Assembly (NCBI RefSeq): GCF_005503365.1
Contig: NZ_SCML01000039.1
Coordinates: 1-58,063 of the forward strand
From: Hydrogenophaga sp. 2FB
GTDB lineage: Bacteria > Pseudomonadota > Gammaproteobacteria > Burkholderiales > Burkholderiaceae_C
DNA length: 58,063 nucleotides
Reading direction: 5' to 3'
Within the stretch, counting starts at the first letter, position 1. Each line of letters opens with the position of its first letter. Of this stretch, positions 18,411 through 26,764 are shown one piece after another. Made by a program: the position numbers and the translations under genes. The notes under the pieces are model-generated. The model had not been told where the DNA came from. It saw only the letters and a program-made list of their open reading frames with translations, and made no database searches.

Positions 18411-18420
18411 GAGAACATCC

Positions 18421-18837
18421 ATGCCCACACTCGACTACGACACGCTGCAGGTCGGCGACACGCTGCCGCCCCTGGCCCTGCCGCCCATCAACCGCACCAC
18501 GCTCGCCCTCTTTGCCGGTGCCTCCGGGGACCACAACCCGATCCATATCGACATCGACTATGCGCGCAAGGCCGGCATGGCCGACGTGTTCGCGCACGGC
18601 ATGTTGTCGATGGCCTACCTGGGTCGCCTGCTGACCCAATGGGCGGACCAGCGCCACTTGCGGCACTTCGGCGTGCGCTTCGTGGGCATCACGCACCTGG
18701 GGCATGTGATCACCTGCACGGGCCGCGTGGTGGAGAAGTTCGAAGCCGATGGCGAGCGGCGCGTGCGGCTCGAGATCCAGACCGCCAACCAGTACGGCGA
18801 TGCCAAGGTGCTGGGCGATGCGGTGATCGCGTTCTGA
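18421..18837 (+). CDS. MaoC-family (R)-specific enoyl-CoA hydratase, catalytic subunit
   Basis: This 138-residue hotdog protein has the complete hydratase-2 motif (ASGDHNPIHID) with catalytic D37 and H42, followed by FAHGMLSMAYLG. It should hydrate a 2-enoyl-CoA to the (R)-3-hydroxyacyl-CoA. With the preceding degenerate MaoC protein it probably forms a HadAB- or ChsH1H2-like heteromer, which gives room for long or bulky acyl chains. The stereochemistry matches the MFE-2-like SDR at 3152-4093. Confidence 0.88.
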   Translation: MPTLDYDTLQVGDTLPPLALPPINRTTLALFAGASGDHNPIHIDIDYARKAGMADVFAHGMLSMAYLGRLLTQWADQRHLRHFGVRFVGITHLGHVITCTGRVVEKFEADGERRVRLEIQTANQYGDAKVLGDAVIAF

Positions 18838-18856
18838 GTTCAAACGGAGAAGAGAC

Positions 18857-20197
18857 ATGAATCTTCCTCACCAGAACCCGCGGCACGGACTCTCCCGCGC
18901 AGTGCTGGCGCTCGCCATGGTCTGCATCACCCCGACGACCGCCTTTGCTCTGGACGTGGCCGATGCCAAGGCCCGTGTGGATGCCCAACTGGACCGCATG
19001 TACCCCGCGCTCGATGTGCTCTACAAGGCCTTGCATGCGAAGCCCGAGCTGGCGTTCCAGGAGACCGAGCCCGCGAGCCGGCTGGCCCGGGAGATGCGCG
19101 CATCGGGCTTCGAGGTCACCGAAAAAGTGGGCCGAACCGGTGTGGTGGCGATCCTGCGCAACGGTCCCGGTCCGACGGTGATGGTGCGGACCGACATGGA
19201 TGCCCTGCCCATGGAGGAGAAGACCGGCTTGCCTTATGCCAGCCGACACAAGACCGTGGGCGCGGACGGCAAGGAAACTTTCGTGGCCCACAGCTGCGGC
19301 CACGACGTCCACATGGCGGCCTGGGTCGGCACCGCCAGGGCGCTGGCCAGCATGAAGGACCGCTGGCGCGGGACCTTGATGTTCATCGGCCAGCCTGCGG
19401 AAGAAGGGAGCGGGGGCGCCAAGGCGATGCTGGCCGATCAGCTGTTCGCGCGGTTCGGCAAGCCGGACCATGGCTTCGCGCTGCACGTGGGTCCGGGTCC
19501 GGCCGGCCTGGTCAGTTACCGGGCAGGCGCCAACACCTCCACGTCGGACGCCCTGGAAGTCCGGTTCAATGGTCGTGGCGCGCACGGCTCCAGGCCTTCG
19601 GCCTCGATCGATCCGGTGGTGATGGCGTCGCGCTTCGTGATGGACGTGCAAACCGTCATCAGCCGCGAGAAGGACGCCGCGGAGTTCGGTGTCGTGACCA
19701 TCGGCTCCATCCAGGGTGGCACGGTGGGCAACATCATTCCCGACAGCGTGACCCTGCGCGGCACGATCCGCTCGTACACCGACGCGGTGCGCAAGAAGCT
19801 GCACGCCGGCATTCAGCGCACCGCGAAAGCCGTGGCCGAGATGGCTGGCGCACCCGCACCCGACGTGACGATCGGCAGCGGCGCGTCGTCGGTGATCAAC
19901 GACGAGTCGTTGACGGCGCGCACCGGTGAGGTCTTCAAGGCCGCCTTTGGCGCGAAGGCCCGGCAATTGCCCGAGCCGTCTTCGGGCAGCGAGGACTATT
20001 CCGAGTTCGTCATGGCCGGCGTTCCGTCGGTCTATTTCTGGATCGGCAGCACCGATCCGCGCGTGATCGAAGAAGCGAGGGCCGGCGGCAAGCCGGTGCC
20101 GAGCAACCACTCGCCGCTGTTTGCGCCGCTGCCGGAGACCTCCATCCGAACCGCCGTGGGCGCCATGAGCCTGGCCGTTCTCAACGCCATGCAATGA
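18857..20197 (+). CDS. Secreted M20-family amidohydrolase (peptidase D/IAA-amino-acid hydrolase type)
   Basis: This 446-residue metallohydrolase has a Sec signal peptide with likely cleavage after A31 (TAFA|LD). Metal-site motifs are visible: RTDMDALP, AHSCGHDVHMA, GQPAEEGSGGA and SGSEDYSEF. The M20D family removes amino acids or acyl groups from amide conjugates such as hippurate or IAA-amino acids. It is the only exported enzyme in an otherwise cytoplasmic CoA operon, 19 bp after the MaoC pair. It may therefore release the free acid from an amide conjugate in the periplasm before uptake; this role is inferred. Confidence 0.9.
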   Translation: MNLPHQNPRHGLSRAVLALAMVCITPTTAFALDVADAKARVDAQLDRMYPALDVLYKALHAKPELAFQETEPASRLAREMRASGFEVTEKVGRTGVVAILRNGPGPTVMVRTDMDALPMEEKTGLPYASRHKTVGADGKETFVAHSCGHDVHMAAWVGTARALASMKDRWRGTLMFIGQPAEEGSGGAKAMLADQLFARFGKPDHGFALHVGPGPAGLVSYRAGANTSTSDALEVRFNGRGAHGSRPSASIDPVVMASRFVMDVQTVISREKDAAEFGVVTIGSIQGGTVGNIIPDSVTLRGTIRSYTDAVRKKLHAGIQRTAKAVAEMAGAPAPDVTIGSGASSVINDESLTARTGEVFKAAFGAKARQLPEPSSGSEDYSEFVMAGVPSVYFWIGSTDPRVIEEARAGGKPVPSNHSPLFAPLPETSIRTAVGAMSLAVLNAMQ

Positions 20198-20262
20198 CGC
20201 TGCGGTTCCCGCAACGCAACCCGATCCACCCCTGACTCTCGGCAATTGAAAGGACAAATCCC

Positions 20263-21084
20263 ATGGGAAAACTCGACGGCAAGGTGGCCTTGGTCACCGG
20301 TTCCGGCCGCGGCATCGGCCGGGCCATTGCGCTGAAACTGGCGAGCGAAGGCGCGCGACTGGTCGTCAATGACCTGGACGCGGAGCCGGCGCAGGACACG
20401 GTGCAGACCATTCGCGATGCGGGTGGCGATGCGGTTGCCTGCGTGGGCAGCGTCACCGCGCCCGACTTCGCCGAGCGCTACATCAAGACCGCGATGGACA
20501 CCTACAAGGGCATCGACATCATCGTGAACAACGCCGGCTACACCTGGGACGACGTGATCCAGCGCATGACCGACGAGCAGTGGCACGCGATCCTCGACTG
20601 CCACATGACCGCGCCGTTCCGCATCCTGCGCGCCGCCCATCCGCACATCAAAGCCCAGGCACAGGCCGATGCGGCGGCGGGCAAGGAGGTGTTTCGCAAG
20701 GTCGTGAACATTTCCTCGACCTCGGCGCTCCAAGGCAACGCGGGCCAGATGAACTACTCCTCGGCCAAAGCCGGCGTGGGGGGCATGACGCGCGCGCTCA
20801 GCCGCGAATGGGGTCGCTTCAAGGTCAACGTGAACTGCGTGGCGTTCGGACTGATCCTCACGCGCATGACGGAAGCGGCCGCCGACGAGGGGTCGACGAT
20901 CAACATCGAAGGGCGCGACATCCGCGTCGGCATCAACCCCGAGCGCATGAAGACGGCTGCCCAGCGCATCCCGCTGGGGCGCGCGGGCACGACCGAAGAG
21001 GCGGCCGGGGCGGTGTACCTGTTCTGCTCGCCCGAGTCGAACTACATCACCGGCCAGACCGTGACCGTCGCCGGCAGCCCGTAA
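20263..21084 (+). CDS. SDR-family oxidoreductase
   Basis: This 273-residue short-chain dehydrogenase has TGSGRGIG at 12-19, NNAG at 89-92 and the catalytic pair Y165/K169 (NYSSAK). It ends with the usual YITGQTVTVAGSP. It probably oxidises a hydroxyacyl-CoA or another alcohol with NAD(P). The ATG at 20263 follows AAAGGA. It is 65 bp after the M20 gene and 35 bp before the IclR gene. Substrate not identifiable from sequence. Confidence 0.9.
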   Translation: MGKLDGKVALVTGSGRGIGRAIALKLASEGARLVVNDLDAEPAQDTVQTIRDAGGDAVACVGSVTAPDFAERYIKTAMDTYKGIDIIVNNAGYTWDDVIQRMTDEQWHAILDCHMTAPFRILRAAHPHIKAQAQADAAAGKEVFRKVVNISSTSALQGNAGQMNYSSAKAGVGGMTRALSREWGRFKVNVNCVAFGLILTRMTEAAADEGSTINIEGRDIRVGINPERMKTAAQRIPLGRAGTTEEAAGAVYLFCSPESNYITGQTVTVAGSP

Positions 21085-21119
21085 CCCGGCCCTTGAACCA
21101 CCCCACGCGCAGGCACCCC

Positions 21120-21848
21120 ATGGTGAAGTCGGCCGACAGAGTTTTCGAAATCCTCGAACTTTTCGAGCGCGAGCGGCGTTCGATGAGGGTGGCGGAGATC
21201 GCGCAACAACTCAACCTCCCGCAGTCCAGCGTCTCCATGCTGCTCAAGACGCTGGTGGAGCGCGGCTATATGGACTTCGACCCGCAAGGGCGGGGCTTCT
21301 GTCCTTCGGTGCGGGTGGCCTTCATGGGCGAGTGGATCGCTCAAGCCCCGGGCCAGAGCCGTTCGCTGCAGGACGCGCTGCACGAGCTGGCCGCGCGCAC
21401 GGGCGAGAAGGTGCTGCTCGGGCGCCAGAGTGGCCTGTTCGTGCAGTACGTCTCCACGGTCGAACCCGTGGGCGTGCGGCAGCTGCGCGTTCCCCCGGGG
21501 ACCTTGCGGCCCCTGCACCGCTGCGCCATCGGGATCGTGCTGCTGAGCCAGTTGGAGGACGAGCAGATCCGCCAACTGCTGCACCGCTACAACGCGCTGT
21601 GCGCGAAAACGGGGGGCGCGCGCGCCGACATCGAGCGGGCCCTGCGCAGCGCGGAGTCCGCGCGGCGCCAGGGCTACTACGAGTCGGCCGAGCTCGCGAC
21701 GCCGGGCGCGGGGGCCATCGCGACCTTGCTGCCCACCTGTGTGCGCGGGCAGCGGTTGGCTTTGGGTGTGGCCGCGCCGACGGCGCGTCTTCACCAGCAC
21801 CGCAGCGGCTTCCTGCCGGCCGTGCTGGCCGCGGCGCGCCTGTGCTGA
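21120..21848 (+). CDS. IclR-family transcriptional regulator
   Basis: This 242-residue regulator has an N-terminal winged helix (MRVAEIAQQLNLPQSSVSMLLKTLVERGYM) and a C-terminal IclR effector domain (LRPLHRCAIGIVLLS, RRQGYYESAELATPGAGAIATLLP). The start ATG at 21120 begins MVKSADRVFEILELFE, the family N-terminus; the longer open frame upstream is a shadow of the SDR. It lies on the same strand as its neighbours and 38 bp before the PrpD-like gene. It probably controls that downstream C5-type module or itself. Confidence 0.92.
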   Translation: MVKSADRVFEILELFERERRSMRVAEIAQQLNLPQSSVSMLLKTLVERGYMDFDPQGRGFCPSVRVAFMGEWIAQAPGQSRSLQDALHELAARTGEKVLLGRQSGLFVQYVSTVEPVGVRQLRVPPGTLRPLHRCAIGIVLLSQLEDEQIRQLLHRYNALCAKTGGARADIERALRSAESARRQGYYESAELATPGAGAIATLLPTCVRGQRLALGVAAPTARLHQHRSGFLPAVLAAARLC

Positions 21849-21886
21849 GCCCTTTCATCTTCGATTCATTCCCTGCGACACATACC

Positions 21887-23269
21887 ATGAACGACACAGA
21901 GAACAGCAGCGGCTTCGACTGGGGCGGCGCGGACCCCGGTCGGCCCACGGCGGCACTGGCCGAATGGGTCGCGGCCGCGCCGCGGATGCCGATCCGCGCC
22001 AGCGCGCTGGCCTGGGCCAAGCACACCCTGCTGGACTGGACGGCCGTGGCCCTGGCCGGGTCGAGTGACCCCTTGGTACAGATGCTGGTGGACGAGTACG
22101 CGTCCGATGGCCAAGGGCCGTGCCAGTTGACGGGACGCTCTTCGAGCGCGCGTGCGCTGGATGCCGCCCTCATCAACGGATGCGCCGGACACGCGCTCGA
22201 TTTCGACGACGTGTCTTCGCGCATGGCCGGACACCCCACGGTGCCCGTGGCACCGGCGGCGCTGGCCTTGGCCCAGGCGCGCGGCGCCAGCGGCGCCGAT
22301 CTGCTGCGCGCATTGATCGTGGGCCACGAGGTCGAGGCGCGCATCGGTGAACTGCTGGGCAAGAGCCACTATGCACAGGGCTTTCACACCACCGGCACCA
22401 TCGGCGCCCTGGGGGCCGCGGCGGCCTGCAGCATGCTACTGGGGCTGGATGCGGCCACGGTGCGGCACGCGCTGGGCCTGGCGGCCACGCAAGCGGCGGG
22501 GCTCAAGTGCATGTTCGGCACCATGGCCAAACCCCTGCACGCGGGCAAGGCAGCGATGAACGGCCTGATGGCCGCGCAGCTGGCGGCGCGTGGCTTCACC
22601 GCGCACCCGAGCGCGGTCGAATGCGCCCAGGGATTCGCTCGCACGCAGGCCCCGCGACTGAACCTGCGCTGCGACGCCATCGACACGGACAACGGCTTTG
22701 CGATCGAGAGCACCCTGTTCAAGTACCACGCCGCGTGTTACCTCACCCATGGCGTGATCGAGGCCACGCGCCGCGCCCGGCAGCGCCACGGGCTGGCGCT
22801 CGATGGCATGGCCGAGATGGCGCTGATGGTGTCCGAGGGGCACCGGGGCGTCTGCGACATCGCCGAACCCGAGACCGGCCTGCACCTGAAGTTTGCCATC
22901 CAGCACCTGGCCGCGCTGGCCCTGGACGGCGCCGACACCGCATCGCTGGCGCTCTACAGCGACCGCACGGCCTGCGATCAGCGGCATGTGGAGGCGCGCC
23001 GGCGCGTCGTGCTGCACACCTCGGCCGATCGCCGCCGGCACCACGCCACCGTGCGGATCCGCATGCGCGATGGCCGCGAGTTCCACGAGGACGCGGACGT
23101 CGGCGCGCCGGCCTGCGACCTGCGCACGCAATGGGAACGCCTGGAAGCCAAGGTCCATGCGATTGCCACGCCCGTCATCGGCGCGCAGCGCGTGCGCCAA
23201 CTCGTCGCGGCCATCGATGCGCTGGACCGCGCCCCCTCATTGCAACCCTATCTGGAAGCCACCGCATGA
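21887..23269 (+). CDS. MmgE/PrpD-family protein
   Basis: This 460-residue MmgE/PrpD protein contains GCAGHALDFDD, GHEVEARIGELLG, FHTTGTIGALGAAAACSMLLGL and KPLHAGKAAMNG. The family includes 2-methylcitrate dehydratase and cis-aconitate decarboxylase (itaconate-forming) and acts on short tricarboxylates and dicarboxylates. A PrpD-like gene is also present in the itaconate operon of Pseudomonas aeruginosa beside MaoC, ACAD, CoA-transferase and CitE genes, the same company as here. The start is the ATG at 21887; the stop overlaps the next ATG by four bases. The reaction is not predicted. Confidence 0.88.
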   Translation: MNDTENSSGFDWGGADPGRPTAALAEWVAAAPRMPIRASALAWAKHTLLDWTAVALAGSSDPLVQMLVDEYASDGQGPCQLTGRSSSARALDAALINGCAGHALDFDDVSSRMAGHPTVPVAPAALALAQARGASGADLLRALIVGHEVEARIGELLGKSHYAQGFHTTGTIGALGAAAACSMLLGLDAATVRHALGLAATQAAGLKCMFGTMAKPLHAGKAAMNGLMAAQLAARGFTAHPSAVECAQGFARTQAPRLNLRCDAIDTDNGFAIESTLFKYHAACYLTHGVIEATRRARQRHGLALDGMAEMALMVSEGHRGVCDIAEPETGLHLKFAIQHLAALALDGADTASLALYSDRTACDQRHVEARRRVVLHTSADRRRHHATVRIRMRDGREFHEDADVGAPACDLRTQWERLEAKVHAIATPVIGAQRVRQLVAAIDALDRAPSLQPYLEATA

Positions 23270-23766
23270 AAACTGCACAAGAAACCGTCGAGCGATTGCA
23301 CCGCGAGGCCACGCTCTGGCCGCGCTCGAACCGCTACGAGGACTTCGAACCGGGCCAACGCTTCGTCCACCACTGGGGACGCACGGTGACGGAGGCGGAC
23401 AACGCGCTCTTCAGCACGCTCACGCTGCACTACAACCCGCACTACACCAACGCGGACTTCGCGGCCGCGCATGGGCACCCGCACACGCTGGTCAACCCCC
23501 TGCTGGTGTTCAACACGGTGTTCGGCCTGAGCGTGGAGGACCTGTCGGAAGGCGGAGGGCCGTTCCTCGGCGTGGACGACCTGAAGTACCTGGAGCCGGT
23601 GTACCCGGGTGACACGCTGTACGCGCGCTCGGAGGTCACGGGTTGCCGGTTGGCCAGCAACCGACCCGGCTACGGCATCGTGACCTGGCACACCCAGGGC
23701 ACCAACCAACGTGGGGAGACGGTCGTCACCTACACGCGTTCCAACCTGATCAAACAAAGGGGATGA
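23266..23766 (+). CDS. MaoC-like hydratase (mesaconyl/itaconyl-CoA-hydratase-like)
   Basis: This 166-residue hotdog protein has YEDFEPGQRFVHHWGRTVTEADNALF and LHYNPHYTNADFAAAHG near the active-site helix, then LKYLEPVYPGDTLYARSEV. The pattern resembles mesaconyl-CoA and related hydratases more than classical phaJ. The gene overlaps both neighbours by ATGA. It probably hydrates a branched unsaturated dicarboxyl-CoA, and may pair with the second MaoC at 25007-25492. The precise substrate is inferred from context. Confidence 0.84.
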   Translation: MKTAQETVERLHREATLWPRSNRYEDFEPGQRFVHHWGRTVTEADNALFSTLTLHYNPHYTNADFAAAHGHPHTLVNPLLVFNTVFGLSVEDLSEGGGPFLGVDDLKYLEPVYPGDTLYARSEVTGCRLASNRPGYGIVTWHTQGTNQRGETVVTYTRSNLIKQRG

Positions 23767-25010
23767 ATATGTCGCAAGACGGAATGGGCTACATGACGCC
23801 GGAGCGTCAGATGATTCGCGACGCCGCGCGCGAATTCACCATGAAGGAAGTGCTGCCGCTGGCCAACGAACTCGATGGACCCGATGGCGAGATACCGATG
23901 TCGCTGCGCGACAAGATGGTGGAGATGGGTTACTTCGGCATCACCATCCCCACCGAATACGGTGGCATGGGCATGGGCGTTTTCGAGTACTGCCTGGTGG
24001 CCGAGCAACTGGCGCGCGGCTGGATGTCGGTGGCGTCGATCATGGCGCGCGCGCAGGGCGGCTGGATCAAGAGCTGCATGCCCCACGAGCTGCGCGCCAA
24101 GTACCTGCCGCGCGTGGTGCGCGGGGAGTTCCTCAACGGCACGGCCCTGTCCGAGCCCGACACGGGATCGGACCTGGCGTCGATCTCCTGCCGCGCGGTG
24201 CGCGACGGGGACGACTGGCTGCTCACCGGCAACAAGTACTGGTGCACCTTCGCGGACGGCGCCGACTACCTGCTGATCTTCGCGCGCACCGCGCCGCCGC
24301 CGAGCGCGGAGCGGCGCGGCGACGGCATCTCCTGCTTCCTGGTGGAGAAGGAGCGCGGCAGCTTTCCGCGCGGGATGACGGGTTCTCCGATTCCGAAGAT
24401 CGGCTACTTCGGCTGGAAGACCTTCGAGCTCGCGCTGGACGGCGTACGGGTGCCCAAGGAAGCCTTGTTGGGCGAGGAGGGCAAGGCGTTCCCGATGATG
24501 GGGCGCGGACTGGAGACCGCGCGCGCCCACACCGCCGCACGCGCCATCGGGCTGGCGCAGGGTGCGCTGGAGGATGCGATTGCCTACGCGGGCGAGCGCC
24601 GGCAGTTCGGCATGCCCATCGCGGAGTACCAGGCGATCCGTTTCAAGATCGCCACCATGGCCACCGAAGTCGAGGCCGCGCGGCAGCTGATGTACTACGT
24701 GTGCAACGAGATCGACCTGGGCCGCCGCTGCGACAAGGAGGCTTCCATGGCCAAGTACTTCGCCTCGGAGATGGCCGAACGCGTGACCTCGGAGGCCATG
24801 CAGATCTTCGGCGGTGCGGGCTACACCAAGCTGTTCCCGGTCGAGCGCTACTGGCGCGACGCACGGTTGACCAAGATCTTCGAGGGCACCTCGGAGATCC
24901 AGCAGCGCATCATCGCCACCAACTTGCTGGGCAAGTCGGAAGTGGAGTCCATGATCGCCGAGCGGGCCTTCGAGAAGCAGGCCAGGAAGAAGGTGGGGGT
25001 GAGCGCATGA
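23763..25010 (+). CDS. Acyl-CoA dehydrogenase
   Basis: This 415-residue ACAD has ALSEPDTGSDLASI, GNKYWCTFADGADYLLIFART, RRQFGMPIAEYQAIRFKIATMA, QIFGGAGYTKLFPVER and FEGTSEIQQRI. Unlike the paralogues in the flanking modules, it keeps the Glu of the FEGT motif as catalytic base. The ATG at 23763 overlaps the preceding stop (ATGA); a second ATG at 23769 is also possible. Its place between two MaoC genes and next to a CoA-transferase suggests that it oxidises a methylsuccinyl- or related dicarboxyl-CoA. That specificity is a hypothesis. Confidence 0.92.
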   Translation: MNMSQDGMGYMTPERQMIRDAAREFTMKEVLPLANELDGPDGEIPMSLRDKMVEMGYFGITIPTEYGGMGMGVFEYCLVAEQLARGWMSVASIMARAQGGWIKSCMPHELRAKYLPRVVRGEFLNGTALSEPDTGSDLASISCRAVRDGDDWLLTGNKYWCTFADGADYLLIFARTAPPPSAERRGDGISCFLVEKERGSFPRGMTGSPIPKIGYFGWKTFELALDGVRVPKEALLGEEGKAFPMMGRGLETARAHTAARAIGLAQGALEDAIAYAGERRQFGMPIAEYQAIRFKIATMATEVEAARQLMYYVCNEIDLGRRCDKEASMAKYFASEMAERVTSEAMQIFGGAGYTKLFPVERYWRDARLTKIFEGTSEIQQRIIATNLLGKSEVESMIAERAFEKQARKKVGVSA

Positions 25011-25492
25011 AGGCCCACGAACTCACCAGCGCCAACAACTACTTCGAAGACTTCGAGGTCGGGCAGCTCATGCGCCACGCCCGTGGCAAGACCGTGACCG
25101 AGATGGACAACGTGCTGATCACCAACATGGTGATGAACACGGCCGACGGCCATTTCAACGAGCACGGCATACGCCAGTCCGGCGGGCTGTTCAGCCAGCG
25201 GGTGGTGTTCGGCGGGGTCAACCTCTCGATGGTGATCGGGCTGGCCGCGCAGGACACGGCCGAGCAATGCCTGCGCGAGCTCGCCCTCGACAAGATCCGG
25301 CTCACCTCGCCGGTCTTTCATGGCGACACGCTCTACGCCTTCACCGAGGTGCTGGCGAAACAGGATGCCGACCGGGACGATGCCGGGGTGGTGACCTTTC
25401 GCCACTATGGTGTGAACCAGGACGACAAGCTGTGCGTGGAGGCCGAACGCACGGTGCTGCTCAAACGCAAGAGCGCGTGGGCGCAGCGATGA
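25007..25492 (+). CDS. MaoC-like hydratase
   Basis: This 161-residue hotdog protein has YFEDFEVGQLMRHARGKTVTEMDN and NTADGHFNEHG, with the candidate active-site Asp/His in ADGHFNEH, then LTSPVFHGDTLYAFTEVL and YGVNQDDKLCVEAERTVLL. It is a distant relative of the MaoC gene at 23266-23766 and may form a heteromer with it or catalyse a separate hydration. Four-base overlaps tie it to the ACAD before and the CoA-transferase after it. Confidence 0.85.
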   Translation: MKAHELTSANNYFEDFEVGQLMRHARGKTVTEMDNVLITNMVMNTADGHFNEHGIRQSGGLFSQRVVFGGVNLSMVIGLAAQDTAEQCLRELALDKIRLTSPVFHGDTLYAFTEVLAKQDADRDDAGVVTFRHYGVNQDDKLCVEAERTVLLKRKSAWAQR

Positions 25493-26730
25493 GTACGGCG
25501 GCGCCTTCGCCCGGGGCCCTGGAGGGTCTGGTCGTGCTGGACCTGACCCGCATGCTGGCGGGTCCTTACGCGACCATGATGCTGGCGGACCAGGGCGCGC
25601 GGGTCATCAAGATCGAGCCGCCGGGCGGAGACCAGACGCGGCGCAACGGCCCCCACCTGGAGGGCGCGCTGGCAATGGACCAGGGTGGCTTCGGCGCCTA
25701 CTTCGCTTCGGTGAACCGCAACAAGCAGTCGCTCGTGCTCGATCTCAAGCACCCCGAGGGCAAGGCCGCGCTGCTGCGGCTGGTGCGCGAGGCGGACGTG
25801 CTGGTCGAGAACTACCGGGCCGGGGTCATGGACAAGCTCGGCTTGGGCTACCAGACTTTGGCCGAGGTGAATCCGCGCCTGGTGTATGGCGCGCTTCGCG
25901 GCTTCGGCGACCCCGCGGGCGGTGCCAGCCCCTACACCCATTGGCCCGCCTACGATCCCGTGGCCCAGGCCATGGGCGGGATCATGGGCATCACCGGGCC
26001 CACGCCAGGAGGCGCGCCGACCAAGATCGGTCCGGGCGTCGGCGACATCCTGCCGGCGATGTTCATGGCCTACGGCCTCGTGGCGGCGTGCCTGCGCGCC
26101 CAGCGGACCGGCCGCGGCCAGATGGTGGACGTGGCGATGGTCGACAGCGTGCTCGCGGTGTGCGAGCGCATCGTCTACCAGCACAGCGTGACCGGCGAGT
26201 GCCCCGCGCCCGAGGGCAATGGCCATCCCCTGCTGTGCCCGTTCGGGCTCTTTCCCGCGCGGGACGGCCACGTGAGCCTGGGGGTGCCCAACGACCGCTT
26301 CTGGGTGCCTTTCGTTCAGTTGATGGGGCGCCCTGAACTTGCGCAGGACAAACGCTACGCCACCAACGAGGCGCGCATGGCGCATCGCGGGGAGGTTGAG
26401 GCGCTGGTCGGCGAATGGACCGCGCGCCACACCAAGCAGGAACTGGCGGACTTGCTGGGCGGGCGCATTCCGTTCGGCCCGGTGCTCGGGGCGGCGGACA
26501 TTTTTGCCGATGCGCACTTTCGCGCGCGGGGCATGCTGGTGGACACCGAGCAGCCCGGCGCCTCGCGGCCACTCACGTTGGCCGGCACGCCCGTGCGCAT
26601 GACGGACACACCCGGTGGCGTGCGCACGCGCGCCCCGCTGACAGGCGAGCACAGCGCGCAGGTGCTGGACTCGCTCGGCTTCACCGCGACCGAGGTCGCT
26701 GCGCTGCAGGCGTGTGGCGCCGTGCATTGA
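25489..26730 (+). CDS. Family III (CaiB/BaiF) CoA-transferase
   Basis: This 413-residue class III CoA-transferase has VLDLTRMLAGPYATMMLADQGA, IKIEPPGGDQTR, NYRAGVMDKLGLGY and a WPAYDPVAQAMGGIMGITG segment. D186 in GPGVGDILPAMF is the candidate catalytic Asp. The family moves CoA from a donor such as succinyl-CoA to a free acid without ATP. In itaconate and mesaconate routes the equivalent enzyme activates, or moves CoA between carboxyls of, a C5 dicarboxylate. The ATG overlaps the preceding stop by four bases. Confidence 0.9.
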   Translation: MSTAAPSPGALEGLVVLDLTRMLAGPYATMMLADQGARVIKIEPPGGDQTRRNGPHLEGALAMDQGGFGAYFASVNRNKQSLVLDLKHPEGKAALLRLVREADVLVENYRAGVMDKLGLGYQTLAEVNPRLVYGALRGFGDPAGGASPYTHWPAYDPVAQAMGGIMGITGPTPGGAPTKIGPGVGDILPAMFMAYGLVAACLRAQRTGRGQMVDVAMVDSVLAVCERIVYQHSVTGECPAPEGNGHPLLCPFGLFPARDGHVSLGVPNDRFWVPFVQLMGRPELAQDKRYATNEARMAHRGEVEALVGEWTARHTKQELADLLGGRIPFGPVLGAADIFADAHFRARGMLVDTEQPGASRPLTLAGTPVRMTDTPGGVRTRAPLTGEHSAQVLDSLGFTATEVAALQACGAVH

Positions 26731-26764
26731 TTTTTGAAACCCCTCGAATCAGGAGATATTCCCC

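Noticed and set aside
21487..21502. Runs such as CCCCCGGGG inside coding regions as extra copies of the LAL operator
   Set aside because: They lack the 5-6 bp centre between C and G runs and lie inside genes (also 36790-36800, 40700-40715), so they were not counted.
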